Below are positions 1-5,260 of a stretch of 5,260 nt of DNA, piece by piece. Location: assembly GCA_028700615.1 (NCBI GenBank), contig JAQVSH010000156.1:1-5260 (forward strand). Direction: 5' to 3'. The position numbers were made by a program, and so were the translations under genes. Numbering within the stretch: position 1 is the first letter of the stretch; each line of letters starts with the position of its first letter. Below the pieces are notes generated by a model, which was not told where the DNA came from, ran no database searches, and saw only the letters and a program-made list of their open reading frames with translations. The DNA comes from Bacteroidales bacterium (GTDB lineage Bacteria > Bacteroidota > Bacteroidia > Bacteroidales > UBA4181).

Positions 1-1553
1 AAGGCTTTAGCAGAACCGCCAGCGCCAACGCCAGCGAATTTCCCGTGCCTTCTATCCGAAGAGTAGAGTTGACCAGCAATACAGCAACCCAAACTGGAAG
101 TGGCGGTTTTGGAGCGGATAACCGTCAACAGTCTTTCTTTGGTCGTATTCTCTATTCCTATGCCGACCGCTATTCATTGACCGCCACGATCCGTCGCGAT
201 GGCTCTTCCAATTTTGGAGCGGGCAATGTGTATGGTACTTTCCCCTCTTTGGCTGCCGCCTGGAGAATTTCCGAAGAAGAGTTTATGAAGGATCAGAATA
301 TCTTTAGTAATCTAAAATTAAGAGCAGGATGGGGTCAGACAGGTAATGCAGGAAATACCACTAATCTCTCTGTAGATCAGGTTTCCTCCAATAGAATTGC
401 CTTTTATTTTTATAATCCTGTTACCCAAACTTTTACAACCGGGGGAGGGCTTGCTCAGGTCAATGAAATTGACACCAATCTGCAATGGGAAACCAATGAA
501 CAGATCAATATTGGGATAGATATGGGATTTATTGCTAATGCCCTGTCCCTGACCGTGGATTATTTCCGCAGGGATGCAAAGGAGTTGCTACTATACAAAG
601 GACTTCGTCCTTCCACCGGATTCACCCAGATTTATACCAATGCCGGTCACATCCGTAACTCCGGATTTGAATTTCAACTCGGTTACCAGAAGAGATGGGG
701 AGATTGGAATTTGGGATTAAAAGCCAACGGGACCATTGTTAAGAATGAAGCGGTAGACGTAGGACCCGACATTTATGCAAGCAATGGAGTTGCCGCTGGT
801 TCGTGGTGGAGTAATTACTCCCTGACCAGAAACGGCAATCCTGTGGGTTCTTATTTCGGATGGCGTGCTGACGGGATTTTCCAGTCTCAGAGCGAAATTG
901 ATGCTTTGAACGCATCGGCCATTGCTGCCGGAGGTACTGCTTATCAGGCATCCGCCAAACCGGGTGACCGTAAATTCAAGGATCTGGATGGCAACGGATG
1001 GGTCAGTGATGCAGATCGTGAAATTCTTGGCAACGGATATCCGGACCTGACGTATGGATTAAATTTGACATTGGGTTGGAAAAACTTTGACTTTAATCTA
1101 TACCTCTATGGGGTAACCGGACAAGACATCCTTTCTTATTCCTACAGAAATCTGATTTCCATGATGGATCCGACCGGTTCGGGTTTACAAAACGTATTGG
1201 CTGACTATGCAGTCAATGCATATACTGATACCCATAAATCCGATATCTATCCCCGTGTAACCAAAGCCGATCCGAACCACAATGGTCAGGTATCTGACGC
1301 GTTCATTCGTAATGGGGATTTCCTGAAAATTCAGAATCTTCAGGTGGGTTACACCCTCCCGAAACAATTGCTTTCATCACTCAGAATGGAATCTGCCCGC
1401 GTATTCGTCAGCGTGGAGAATCTTTTGACTATTTCTAAATATGATGTCGGAGATCCTGAAGTGGGTTCGAACAATGTAATGCAAACCGGATTTGACGGTG
1501 GACGCTATCCTTTTCCAAGAGTTTACACCTTTGGAATTAATTTTGGATTCTAG
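1..1553 (+). CDS. SusC/RagA-family TonB-dependent transporter, C-terminal part (5' end outside window)
   Basis: This is the C-terminal 516 codons of an outer-membrane transporter that imports a ligand, usually a glycan or peptide, using TonB energy. The frame is open from base 3 with no stop, so the GTG at 45 is only an internal Val codon; full-length relatives are about 1000 residues, so roughly half is missing. The plug, carboxypeptidase-like domain and TonB box are not visible. What is seen is the late beta-barrel: family-typical segments RYSLTATIRRDGSSNFG (from about nt 171), LKLRAGWGQTGN (about nt 313-348), a DLDGNGWVSDAD loop followed by ILGNGYPDLTYGLNL (nt 981-1070), and a barrel-closing strand ending in aromatic Phe (FGINFGF). 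The stop is TAG at 1551-1553. A susD gene follows after 26 bp, confirming the SusCD pairing. Substrate is unknown. No frameshift or internal stop is seen. Confidence 0.95.
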   Translation, partial: GFSRTASANASEFPVPSIRRVELTSNTATQTGSGGFGADNRQQSFFGRILYSYADRYSLTATIRRDGSSNFGAGNVYGTFPSLAAAWRISEEEFMKDQNIFSNLKLRAGWGQTGNAGNTTNLSVDQVSSNRIAFYFYNPVTQTFTTGGGLAQVNEIDTNLQWETNEQINIGIDMGFIANALSLTVDYFRRDAKELLLYKGLRPSTGFTQIYTNAGHIRNSGFEFQLGYQKRWGDWNLGLKANGTIVKNEAVDVGPDIYASNGVAAGSWWSNYSLTRNGNPVGSYFGWRADGIFQSQSEIDALNASAIAAGGTAYQASAKPGDRKFKDLDGNGWVSDADREILGNGYPDLTYGLNLTLGWKNFDFNLYLYGVTGQDILSYSYRNLISMMDPTGSGLQNVLADYAVNAYTDTHKSDIYPRVTKADPNHNGQVSDAFIRNGDFLKIQNLQVGYTLPKQLLSSLRMESARVFVSVENLLTISKYDVGDPEVGSNNVMQTGFDGGRYPFPRVYTFGINFGF

Positions 1554-1579
1554 AATGTTTGACCTATAAAAAAATAATT

Positions 1580-3247
1580 ATGAAAAGAGTTTCTTTATAC
1601 ATTATACTGGCTCTGTCAATAGTGGTTGTGACATCCTGCAGCAAAGACTATTTATCAGTAGACCGATATGACATTGTTGAACCCAAAGTGATGTTTTCTT
1701 CTGAAGAATACATCCTCCAGGGACTAAACGGGGTATATGATATGTTGTATCCCGATAAAAATGGGAATGACATCCAACAAAACTGGAATTTTAAACCCCA
1801 GATGGCTTTTTCCAATTATCCTGCTCTGGATTGTCAGGCCAATGGTTGGGACAATGAATTTACCCGCCACGCCTGGAAAGCAGACAAGGACATGTTTGAA
1901 ATCGGATGGCTGAATTGTTACAAAGGGGTAGACCGCGCCAACCGTTTCATCAAGAACCTAGCGGATACAGACCCTTCTGTATTCGCCAACGGTCAGGCTA
2001 CTAAAGATATTATTATGGCAGAAGCCCGTGCTATCCGTGCTTTCTTTTACTTTTATCTTGCTCAAAATTTTGGTCGGGTACCTATGTTGATGGAAGGAGA
2101 GACCTATTCAACTTCTCCTAACAAAGGCCGGGCAGAAACAGTAGAAGAAACCTGGAATTTTGTCATCGCCGATTTTGAATATGCAGCAAACGTACTTGCA
2201 TGGACACCATGGAAAGGAGAATACGGCCGGATTACCAAAGGAATGGCAAAAGCTTATATGGCTCAGGCGTACTTGTATCTGAAAGATTTTATTTCGGCAA
2301 AGGCCCTGCTAAATGAGATTATTGCCAGTGGAACTTATGAACTGGAAAAATGCTATGGTACAATTCATACCGAAAACCACTGGTGGAGTAAAGAAAGTGT
2401 CTGGGAGGTTGCTTTTCCTGATTTTGAAGACATGAGCTGGGGCGCAACCGGTAAAACCGATGCGGTATGGTTTGTCAGTTATCTGACGGCCAATCCTCAG
2501 GTTGGAGGAGGTTGGGGTGCCTTGTTCATTTCTGATGAATATGTACAATCGTTTGAATCTGGAGATAAACGGAAAGCATACTCTGTAGTGGCCCGTGGTG
2601 AAACAAATCCCTATACCGGTGAAACTCTGACCAACGATCTGACCATCACCTCAGAAGCGATGCCTAACAATACCTGCCTGAAACAATGGAAAAGAAAGAC
2701 CGGTTCGAATAACAAAGTGTATTATTCTCAATCGGCGGTTTGGATGCGTTATGCCGCCGTTCTGTTAAACTATGCTGAATGTATGTTTGAAACGGTTGGT
2801 GAATCTGCCACCGATGAAAGGGGAAAAACCGGATGGGATTACATTAATGAGATCCGGGACCGAGCTTGGGGTAATCAGGAAGTATCCCTTCAACCCTCAT
2901 ATCCGAATGAACCCATTCCTCTTAATGCAGCACCTGTAGTTGTTCCCGATGCAAAAACTTTCTACGAAAACAATGCACATTACGCATCGTATACAGCAGC
3001 ATCCTGGAAAGTAGCTTTGACTATGGAGCGCCGCCATGAGTTTCTGGCTGAATATTCTTTTTGGTATGATCTGGTTCGTACCGGTATGGCTGAGGAGTAT
3101 CTGAATAAAGAATATCCTAAGAACAGTGGTAGTACGACAAATCGCCAATTTGATTTTCAGGAATATCGGACGATATATCCGATTCCTTATCTTGAAATTA
3201 TCAGAAATACGGCAATCGGTCCTGAAAATCAGAATCCTGGTTATTAA
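1580..3247 (+). CDS. SusD/RagB-family nutrient-binding outer-membrane lipoprotein
   Basis: This 555-residue protein is the surface lipoprotein partner that binds the ligand and caps the adjacent SusC barrel. The ATG at 1580 is chosen over an in-frame TTG at 1559 because it begins a clean lipoprotein signal peptide: MKR, a hydrophobic stretch, and the lipobox VTSC with the acylated Cys at residue 20, followed by SKDYL. Family hallmarks seen in order are WLNCYKGVDRANRFI (about 110-124), the TPR-like helix AEARAIRAFFYFYLAQNFGRVP (about 147-168), YGRITKGMAKAYMAQAYLYL (about 215-234), the SusD-domain helix WMRYAAVLLNYAECM (388-402), ERRHEFLAEYSFWYDLVRTG (483-502), and the C-terminal PIPYLEI plus terminal NPGY. 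The length is normal for the family. Upstream of the ATG is an A-rich stretch rather than a GA-rich ribosome site, as usual in this phylum. It is almost certainly cotranscribed with susC and is the last gene before a strong terminator. Ligand specificity cannot be inferred. Confidence 0.96.
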   Translation: MKRVSLYIILALSIVVVTSCSKDYLSVDRYDIVEPKVMFSSEEYILQGLNGVYDMLYPDKNGNDIQQNWNFKPQMAFSNYPALDCQANGWDNEFTRHAWKADKDMFEIGWLNCYKGVDRANRFIKNLADTDPSVFANGQATKDIIMAEARAIRAFFYFYLAQNFGRVPMLMEGETYSTSPNKGRAETVEETWNFVIADFEYAANVLAWTPWKGEYGRITKGMAKAYMAQAYLYLKDFISAKALLNEIIASGTYELEKCYGTIHTENHWWSKESVWEVAFPDFEDMSWGATGKTDAVWFVSYLTANPQVGGGWGALFISDEYVQSFESGDKRKAYSVVARGETNPYTGETLTNDLTITSEAMPNNTCLKQWKRKTGSNNKVYYSQSAVWMRYAAVLLNYAECMFETVGESATDERGKTGWDYINEIRDRAWGNQEVSLQPSYPNEPIPLNAAPVVVPDAKTFYENNAHYASYTAASWKVALTMERRHEFLAEYSFWYDLVRTGMAEEYLNKEYPKNSGSTTNRQFDFQEYRTIYPIPYLEIIRNTAIGPENQNPGY

Positions 3248-3270
3248 TTAATTGCCGGATATCATCATGG

Positions 3271-3305
3271 AGCTGTCTCATATTTATTTTTGAGACAGCT
3301 TTTTT
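3271..3305 (+). terminator. Rho-independent terminator of the susCD operon
   Basis: Two perfect 10-base arms (agctgtctca at 3271-3280 and tgagacagct at 3291-3300) enclose a 10-base AT-rich loop, and a run of six T (3300-3305) follows directly. It begins 23 bp after the susD stop codon. On the minus strand the hairpin also forms downstream of the convergent SMP-30 gene but is not followed by a T tract, so it should work mainly for plus-strand transcription. Confidence 0.92.
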
Positions 3306-3312
3306 ATCCTGG

Positions 3313-4266
3313 TTATTTAAAATAATAGGTCGGCACTCCTTTTACCCCCGGTTTTACATAAAAAACGCTCCCGCTGTGAGGGAATTTCTGCAACTGATCT
3401 TCACGGGCACCGGAGGCTGCGGTGGTAATATATAAAACGTCCAATTTATCCCCGCCAAATGCACAGGAAGATACATTAGAAGCAGGGACCTCGACCAGAC
3501 CCAATAATTTTCCATTTTCAGGATTCCAACGCCCTACTGTGTACCCGCCCCAATGAGCAATCCAGATCATTCCCTCGGAATCAATCGCCATTCCATCAGG
3601 AGAGCCCAGTTCAACAGGAATTGTAATCGCAACTTTTTTAAATTCAATATCTCCTGTTTTTGCATCAAAATCAAATACTTTGATTTCCCGGGTCGGAGTG
3701 TCGGCGTAATACATTTTCTTTTTGTCAGAAGACCAGACTATTCCGTTTGAGGTGGTAATATTTTGCAGCTTTTTTCTCATTCTCGGGGTCTCGTTTGCAT
3801 AATTGTACAAAGCGGCAGTGCCTGCACGTCCCGTAGTCCCTACCCATAATCTCCCGTCAGGGCCAACCTTTCCATCGTTAAACCGATTTCCCGTGGTCTT
3901 TTTTTCAGGATTTTCCACCAATAATTTTTCTTCTTTTGTTTCAGGATTAAAGCGGTATATCCCATCCTGCAATGCAAGAATCAGATCTCCTGAAGCTTCC
4001 GGAACAACAGTTCCGGGTTTTGATCCAAGTTCATACGTTTCATTTTTACCCGATTTGGGAGAATAAATATGCAGAAGGGATTTTTCAATATCAATCCAAA
4101 GAAGCCGTTTATGTTTATAATCCCACAGAGCGCCTTCCCCAAGTGTTGAGCGGGTGTCCAAAAAGATTTGGGCTTTCCAGGTTTTTACATTGTCAAAAGT
4201 GTTTTGAGAAAAAACAGGGTGTACTGAAAAAATCAGGCCTGCAAGACAAAGCATCACATTACGCAT
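3313..4266 (-). CDS. Secreted SMP-30/gluconolactonase-family protein (probable sugar lactonase)
   Basis: A 317-residue six-bladed beta-propeller of the SMP-30/gluconolactonase/LRE family, whose members hydrolyse sugar lactones such as gluconolactone with a divalent metal. The ATG at 4266-4264 begins a signal peptide (MRNVMLCLAGLIFSVHPVFS) with likely signal peptidase I cleavage before Gln21, so it probably acts in the periplasm. Cys7 is not in a lipobox. Residues matching the ligands known from human SMP30 are present: Glu44 in LGEGALW, Asn174 in TSNGIVWS and Asp224 in SPDGMAID for the metal, and Arg128 and Asn130 in NRFNDGK for substrate. The loop after WVGT (about 141-152) is shorter than in the human enzyme, so the equivalent of its Glu121 is unclear. 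The gene is convergent with susCD and its stop lies 8 bp from the susCD terminator T run. It could serve sugar-acid metabolism, but the true lactone is unknown; some propellers of this family have other hydrolase roles. Confidence 0.92.
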   Translation of the reverse strand: MRNVMLCLAGLIFSVHPVFSQNTFDNVKTWKAQIFLDTRSTLGEGALWDYKHKRLLWIDIEKSLLHIYSPKSGKNETYELGSKPGTVVPEASGDLILALQDGIYRFNPETKEEKLLVENPEKKTTGNRFNDGKVGPDGRLWVGTTGRAGTAALYNYANETPRMRKKLQNITTSNGIVWSSDKKKMYYADTPTREIKVFDFDAKTGDIEFKKVAITIPVELGSPDGMAIDSEGMIWIAHWGGYTVGRWNPENGKLLGLVEVPASNVSSCAFGGDKLDVLYITTAASGAREDQLQKFPHSGSVFYVKPGVKGVPTYYFK

Positions 4267-4310
4267 ATCCAGAAAGATTTAACTCACTGATAAAAAGTTT
4301 CCGGCAGATT

Positions 4311-4337
4311 TATTTATTATCATATTTATAATAAATA
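4311..4337. repeat. Perfect 10-bp-arm inverted repeat upstream of the SMP-30 gene (candidate operator)
   Basis: Arms tatttattat (4311-4320) and ataataaata (4328-4337) are exact reverse complements around a 7-base spacer. The element lies 45 bp upstream of the SMP-30 start codon and overlaps a possible minus-strand -7 element. No T tract follows on either strand and the arms are purely A/T, so a terminator is unlikely. A regulator-binding site is an inference; part of the symmetry may come from the local AT richness. Confidence 0.4.
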
Positions 4338-4364
4338 TAGACAAAAATCCGAAACCGGCAGAAA
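4332..4364 (-). promoter_or_regulatory. Possible Bacteroidota-type promoter for the SMP-30 gene
   Basis: Read on the minus strand, TATATTTA (4339 down to 4332) matches the -7 consensus TAnnTTTG except at its last base. A TTTC (4364 down to 4361) lies 21 bp upstream, near where the -33 TTTG would be expected. Both elements are one base off consensus in an AT-rich region, so this is a weak call supported mainly by its position 66-98 bp upstream of the start codon. Confidence 0.25.
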
Positions 4365-4391
4365 GAGTTCCCGTTTCAACAAGGATTCCTG

Positions 4392-4409
4392 ATCTCAGGC
4401 CGTTGAGAT
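4392..4409. repeat. Short inverted repeat in the divergent intergenic region
   Basis: Six-base arms atctca (4392-4397) and tgagat (4404-4409) are exact reverse complements separated by six bases. It sits about 80 bp upstream of the TetR -7 element and about 125 bp upstream of the SMP-30 start. The spacing resembles a dimeric regulator site, but arms this short can occur by chance. A second small one, gcaga/tctgc, lies at 4433-4446. Confidence 0.25.
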
Positions 4410-4477
4410 GAGCATATAGCCGTTAAAATTCAGCAGAAATATCTGCATATTTTTTTTCAAGATAGTGTATAATCTTC

Positions 4478-4492
4478 TATATACAGTATATA
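4478..4492. promoter_or_regulatory. Candidate TetR-family operator (15-bp perfect palindrome)
   Basis: TATATAC-A-GTATATA is a perfect palindrome with 7-base arms and a single central base. Its right arm overlaps the predicted -7 element of the adjacent TetR-family gene, and it ends 38 bp before that gene's start codon. TetR-family dimers usually bind palindromes of about this size and commonly repress their own promoters, so this is the natural candidate for autoregulation. The binding itself is inferred, not shown. Confidence 0.6.
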
Positions 4493-4496
4493 TTTG
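4489..4496 (+). promoter_or_regulatory. Bacteroidota -7 promoter element of the TetR-family gene
   Basis: TATATTTG matches the phylum consensus TAnnTTTG at every fixed position and lies 34 bp before the ATG at 4531, leaving room for a short untranslated leader. No good -33 TTTG is seen about 20 bp upstream (the bases there are gatagtgtat), so the promoter may be weak. Its location also argues that translation does not start at the upstream in-frame GTG (4465). Confidence 0.55.
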
Positions 4497-4530
4497 CACT
4501 CAAATACAAAAATCGTTTTCAAGTCCAGAA

Positions 4531-5127
4531 ATGAAAGAATCGAAAGAAGATTTGTTAAGAGAAGAAGCCATTCAGGCAGCACAAAAATTGTTTCAACAAT
4601 ATGGTTTTCAAAAAACTACCATGGAAGACATTGCAAGAGCCATGGGGAGAGGGAAAAGCACCTTATATTGTTATTACAAAAGTAAGGATGAACTTTTTGA
4701 TGCGGTGGTTGTTTCTGAGATGGAAGAAGTTTTCTGGAAAACCCAGGAAGCTGTCGAGGCCTTTGTCTCAGCAGAAGAAAAACTCCGGAGTTATTTTTCG
4801 GTATTTTTTAAAGAAATGAAAGGCAGAATCAATCTATATAGGATTGTACGCGGAGAATTGGCTAACGATAGTCTGTCCATAGAAAAAAAGCTGGCTGAAA
4901 AATTTAATACTAAAGAAGTTTCTTCTGTTCACAAGATACTTCAGCTGGGGATAGAACAGAAAGAATTTAGTCCTGAATTTAAAGACGACGTAGAACTGTT
5001 GGCCTATACGATTGTCAGTGCATTGAGAAGTACTGTGCTGAGATTTATCGTAGAAAATAAATTCCATGACTGGGAAGACCGTTTGGGGGTTATTTCCGGA
5101 ATTGTCATTAAGGGTTTGAGGCCCTAA
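4531..5127 (+). CDS. TetR/AcrR-family transcriptional regulator
   Basis: A 198-residue one-component regulator: an N-terminal DNA-binding domain and a C-terminal helical ligand-binding and dimerisation domain. The N-terminal domain (about residues 10-56) shows the TetR signature: an AIQAAQKLFQQYGFQKTTMEDIA segment, then the recognition region ARAMGRGKSTLYCYYKSKDELF. The rest (about 60-198) is predicted helical and variable, as usual, and gives no clue to the inducer. ATG 4531 is preferred over the in-frame GTG at 4465 because the extra 22 residues are not family-like and the predicted promoter and operator lie inside that stretch. The length is typical. It is divergent from the SMP-30 gene and 78 bp upstream of a gene encoding an apparently exported protein. 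Likely roles are autorepression through the palindrome at 4478-4492 and control of the downstream gene(s), often efflux systems in this phylum; control of the SMP-30 gene is also possible. Confidence 0.94.
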   Translation: MKESKEDLLREEAIQAAQKLFQQYGFQKTTMEDIARAMGRGKSTLYCYYKSKDELFDAVVVSEMEEVFWKTQEAVEAFVSAEEKLRSYFSVFFKEMKGRINLYRIVRGELANDSLSIEKKLAEKFNTKEVSSVHKILQLGIEQKEFSPEFKDDVELLAYTIVSALRSTVLRFIVENKFHDWEDRLGVISGIVIKGLRP

Positions 5128-5141
5128 TTAAAAACCTCAGG

Positions 5142-5183
5142 ATAGTAGATTCGTACTATAATGATATATAGACAGATATTATA
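5142..5183. repeat. Two overlapping inverted repeats before the 5206 gene (possible regulatory sites)
   Basis: atagta (5142-5147) and tactat (5154-5159) form a repeat with a 6-base spacer; tataat (5157-5162) and attata (5178-5183) form another with a 15-base spacer. Between them lies tatatagacagatat (5165-5179), which loosely resembles the 15-bp palindrome at 4478-4492 but is not itself symmetrical. The stretch could hold a second binding site for the TetR-family protein. No TAnnTTTG element is present in 5128-5205. Confidence 0.25.
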
Positions 5184-5205
5184 ACGAACATTTATACAAA
5201 TCACC

Positions 5206-5260
5206 ATGAGAAGAGAAGTACTCTATTGGCTTTGTTTAATCATCCTTTCAGCAGCATCCG
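5206..5260 (+). CDS. N-terminus of an exported protein, cut by the window end
   Basis: Only 18 codons are visible (MRREVLYWLCLIILSAAS). They read as a positively charged start followed by a hydrophobic core, typical of a signal peptide. The ATG at 5206 follows the TetR-family gene by 78 bp on the same strand with no terminator between, so readthrough from the regulator is likely. In Bacteroidota a TetR gene in this position often precedes a TolC-like outer-membrane protein with HlyD and RND genes; that identity is inferred from context and not from the visible residues. A lipoprotein is possible if a Cys follows shortly after the window end. Confidence 0.6.
   Translation, partial: MRREVLYWLCLIILSAAS

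Noticed and set aside
9..36. Repetitive gccagcg/ccaacg stretch at the window start
   Set aside because: It lies in the open SusC frame, encodes an Ala/Ser/Asn-rich loop, and is too short to be a repeat element.
45..47. GTG as the start of the first coding region
   Set aside because: The frame is open upstream to the window edge (from base 3) and SusC proteins are about twice this length, so this is an internal Val codon of a truncated-by-window gene.
739..951. Minus-strand open frames inside susC, susD and the TetR gene (also 1185-1367, 2309-2548, 2897-3148, 4834-5067)
   Set aside because: All lie within strongly supported genes, are short, and have low-complexity or non-family-like translations.
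1559..1579. TTG at 1559 as the susD start
   Set aside because: It would add MTYKKII ahead of a complete lipoprotein signal peptide; the ATG at 1580 gives a standard one.
3972..4331. Plus-strand open frame of 119 codons opposite the SMP-30 gene
   Set aside because: It lies almost entirely antisense to a well-supported gene and its translation resembles no family; the other plus-strand frames at 3553-3750 and 3803-4066 are rejected for the same reason.
4301..4361. ccggcaga direct repeat (4301-4308 and 4355-4362)
   Set aside because: Only two short copies 54 bp apart with no further copies or associated structure; likely chance.
4468..4473. TATAAT resembling an E. coli -10 box (another at 5157-5162)
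   Set aside because: Bacteroidota primary sigma factor uses a different consensus and no matching -35 is present; AT-rich DNA produces this hexamer often.
4465..4530. GTG at 4465 as the TetR-family start
   Set aside because: The 22 extra residues lack family similarity and contain the predicted -7 element and palindrome.
5117..5139. TGAGG/CCTCA inverted repeat at the end of the TetR-family gene as a terminator
   Set aside because: The arms are only 5 bp with a 13-base loop and no T tract follows.

Overview
The window looks like ordinary chromosomal DNA from a member of the Bacteroidota. The evidence is a SusC/SusD outer-membrane nutrient-uptake pair, a SusD lipoprotein signal peptide, A-rich translation starts without clear Shine-Dalgarno sequences, and a match to the Bacteroidota -7 promoter element (TAnnTTTG) in front of the regulator gene. 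The genus cannot be fixed from the sequence alone.

Layout. Positions 1-1553 (+) hold the C-terminal half of a SusC/RagA-type TonB-dependent transporter; its N-terminus lies outside the window. After a 26-bp gap comes a complete SusD/RagB-type lipoprotein (1580-3247, +). A strong intrinsic terminator (3271-3305) closes this unit, so the SusCD pair has no further gene behind it. Convergent to it, on the minus strand (3313-4266), is a secreted SMP-30/gluconolactonase-family protein with its metal-binding and main substrate-binding residues present. A 264-bp AT-rich divergent intergenic region (4267-4530) holds several inverted repeats. A TetR/AcrR-family regulator follows (4531-5127, +). The window ends 55 bases into a further plus-strand gene (from 5206) whose visible N-terminus looks like a signal peptide.

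How the genes may work together. SusC and SusD form one outer-membrane import complex in which SusD is the surface lid over the SusC barrel. Its ligand cannot be read from this sequence. The SMP-30 protein is probably exported to the periplasm and could act on a sugar lactone; the convergent arrangement means it is not in the susCD transcript. The TetR gene appears to be a separate module. A perfect 15-bp palindrome overlaps its predicted -7 element, as expected for autorepression. The next gene is close behind with no terminator between, so the regulator probably also controls the exported protein downstream; in this phylum that is often the first gene of a TolC/HlyD/RND efflux operon, but too little is visible to say so here.

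I found no tRNA, rRNA, CRISPR array, transposase or obvious mobile-element boundary, and no convincing undescribed system. The most interesting non-coding signals are the TetR operator candidate and a 10-bp-arm inverted repeat upstream of the SMP-30 gene.
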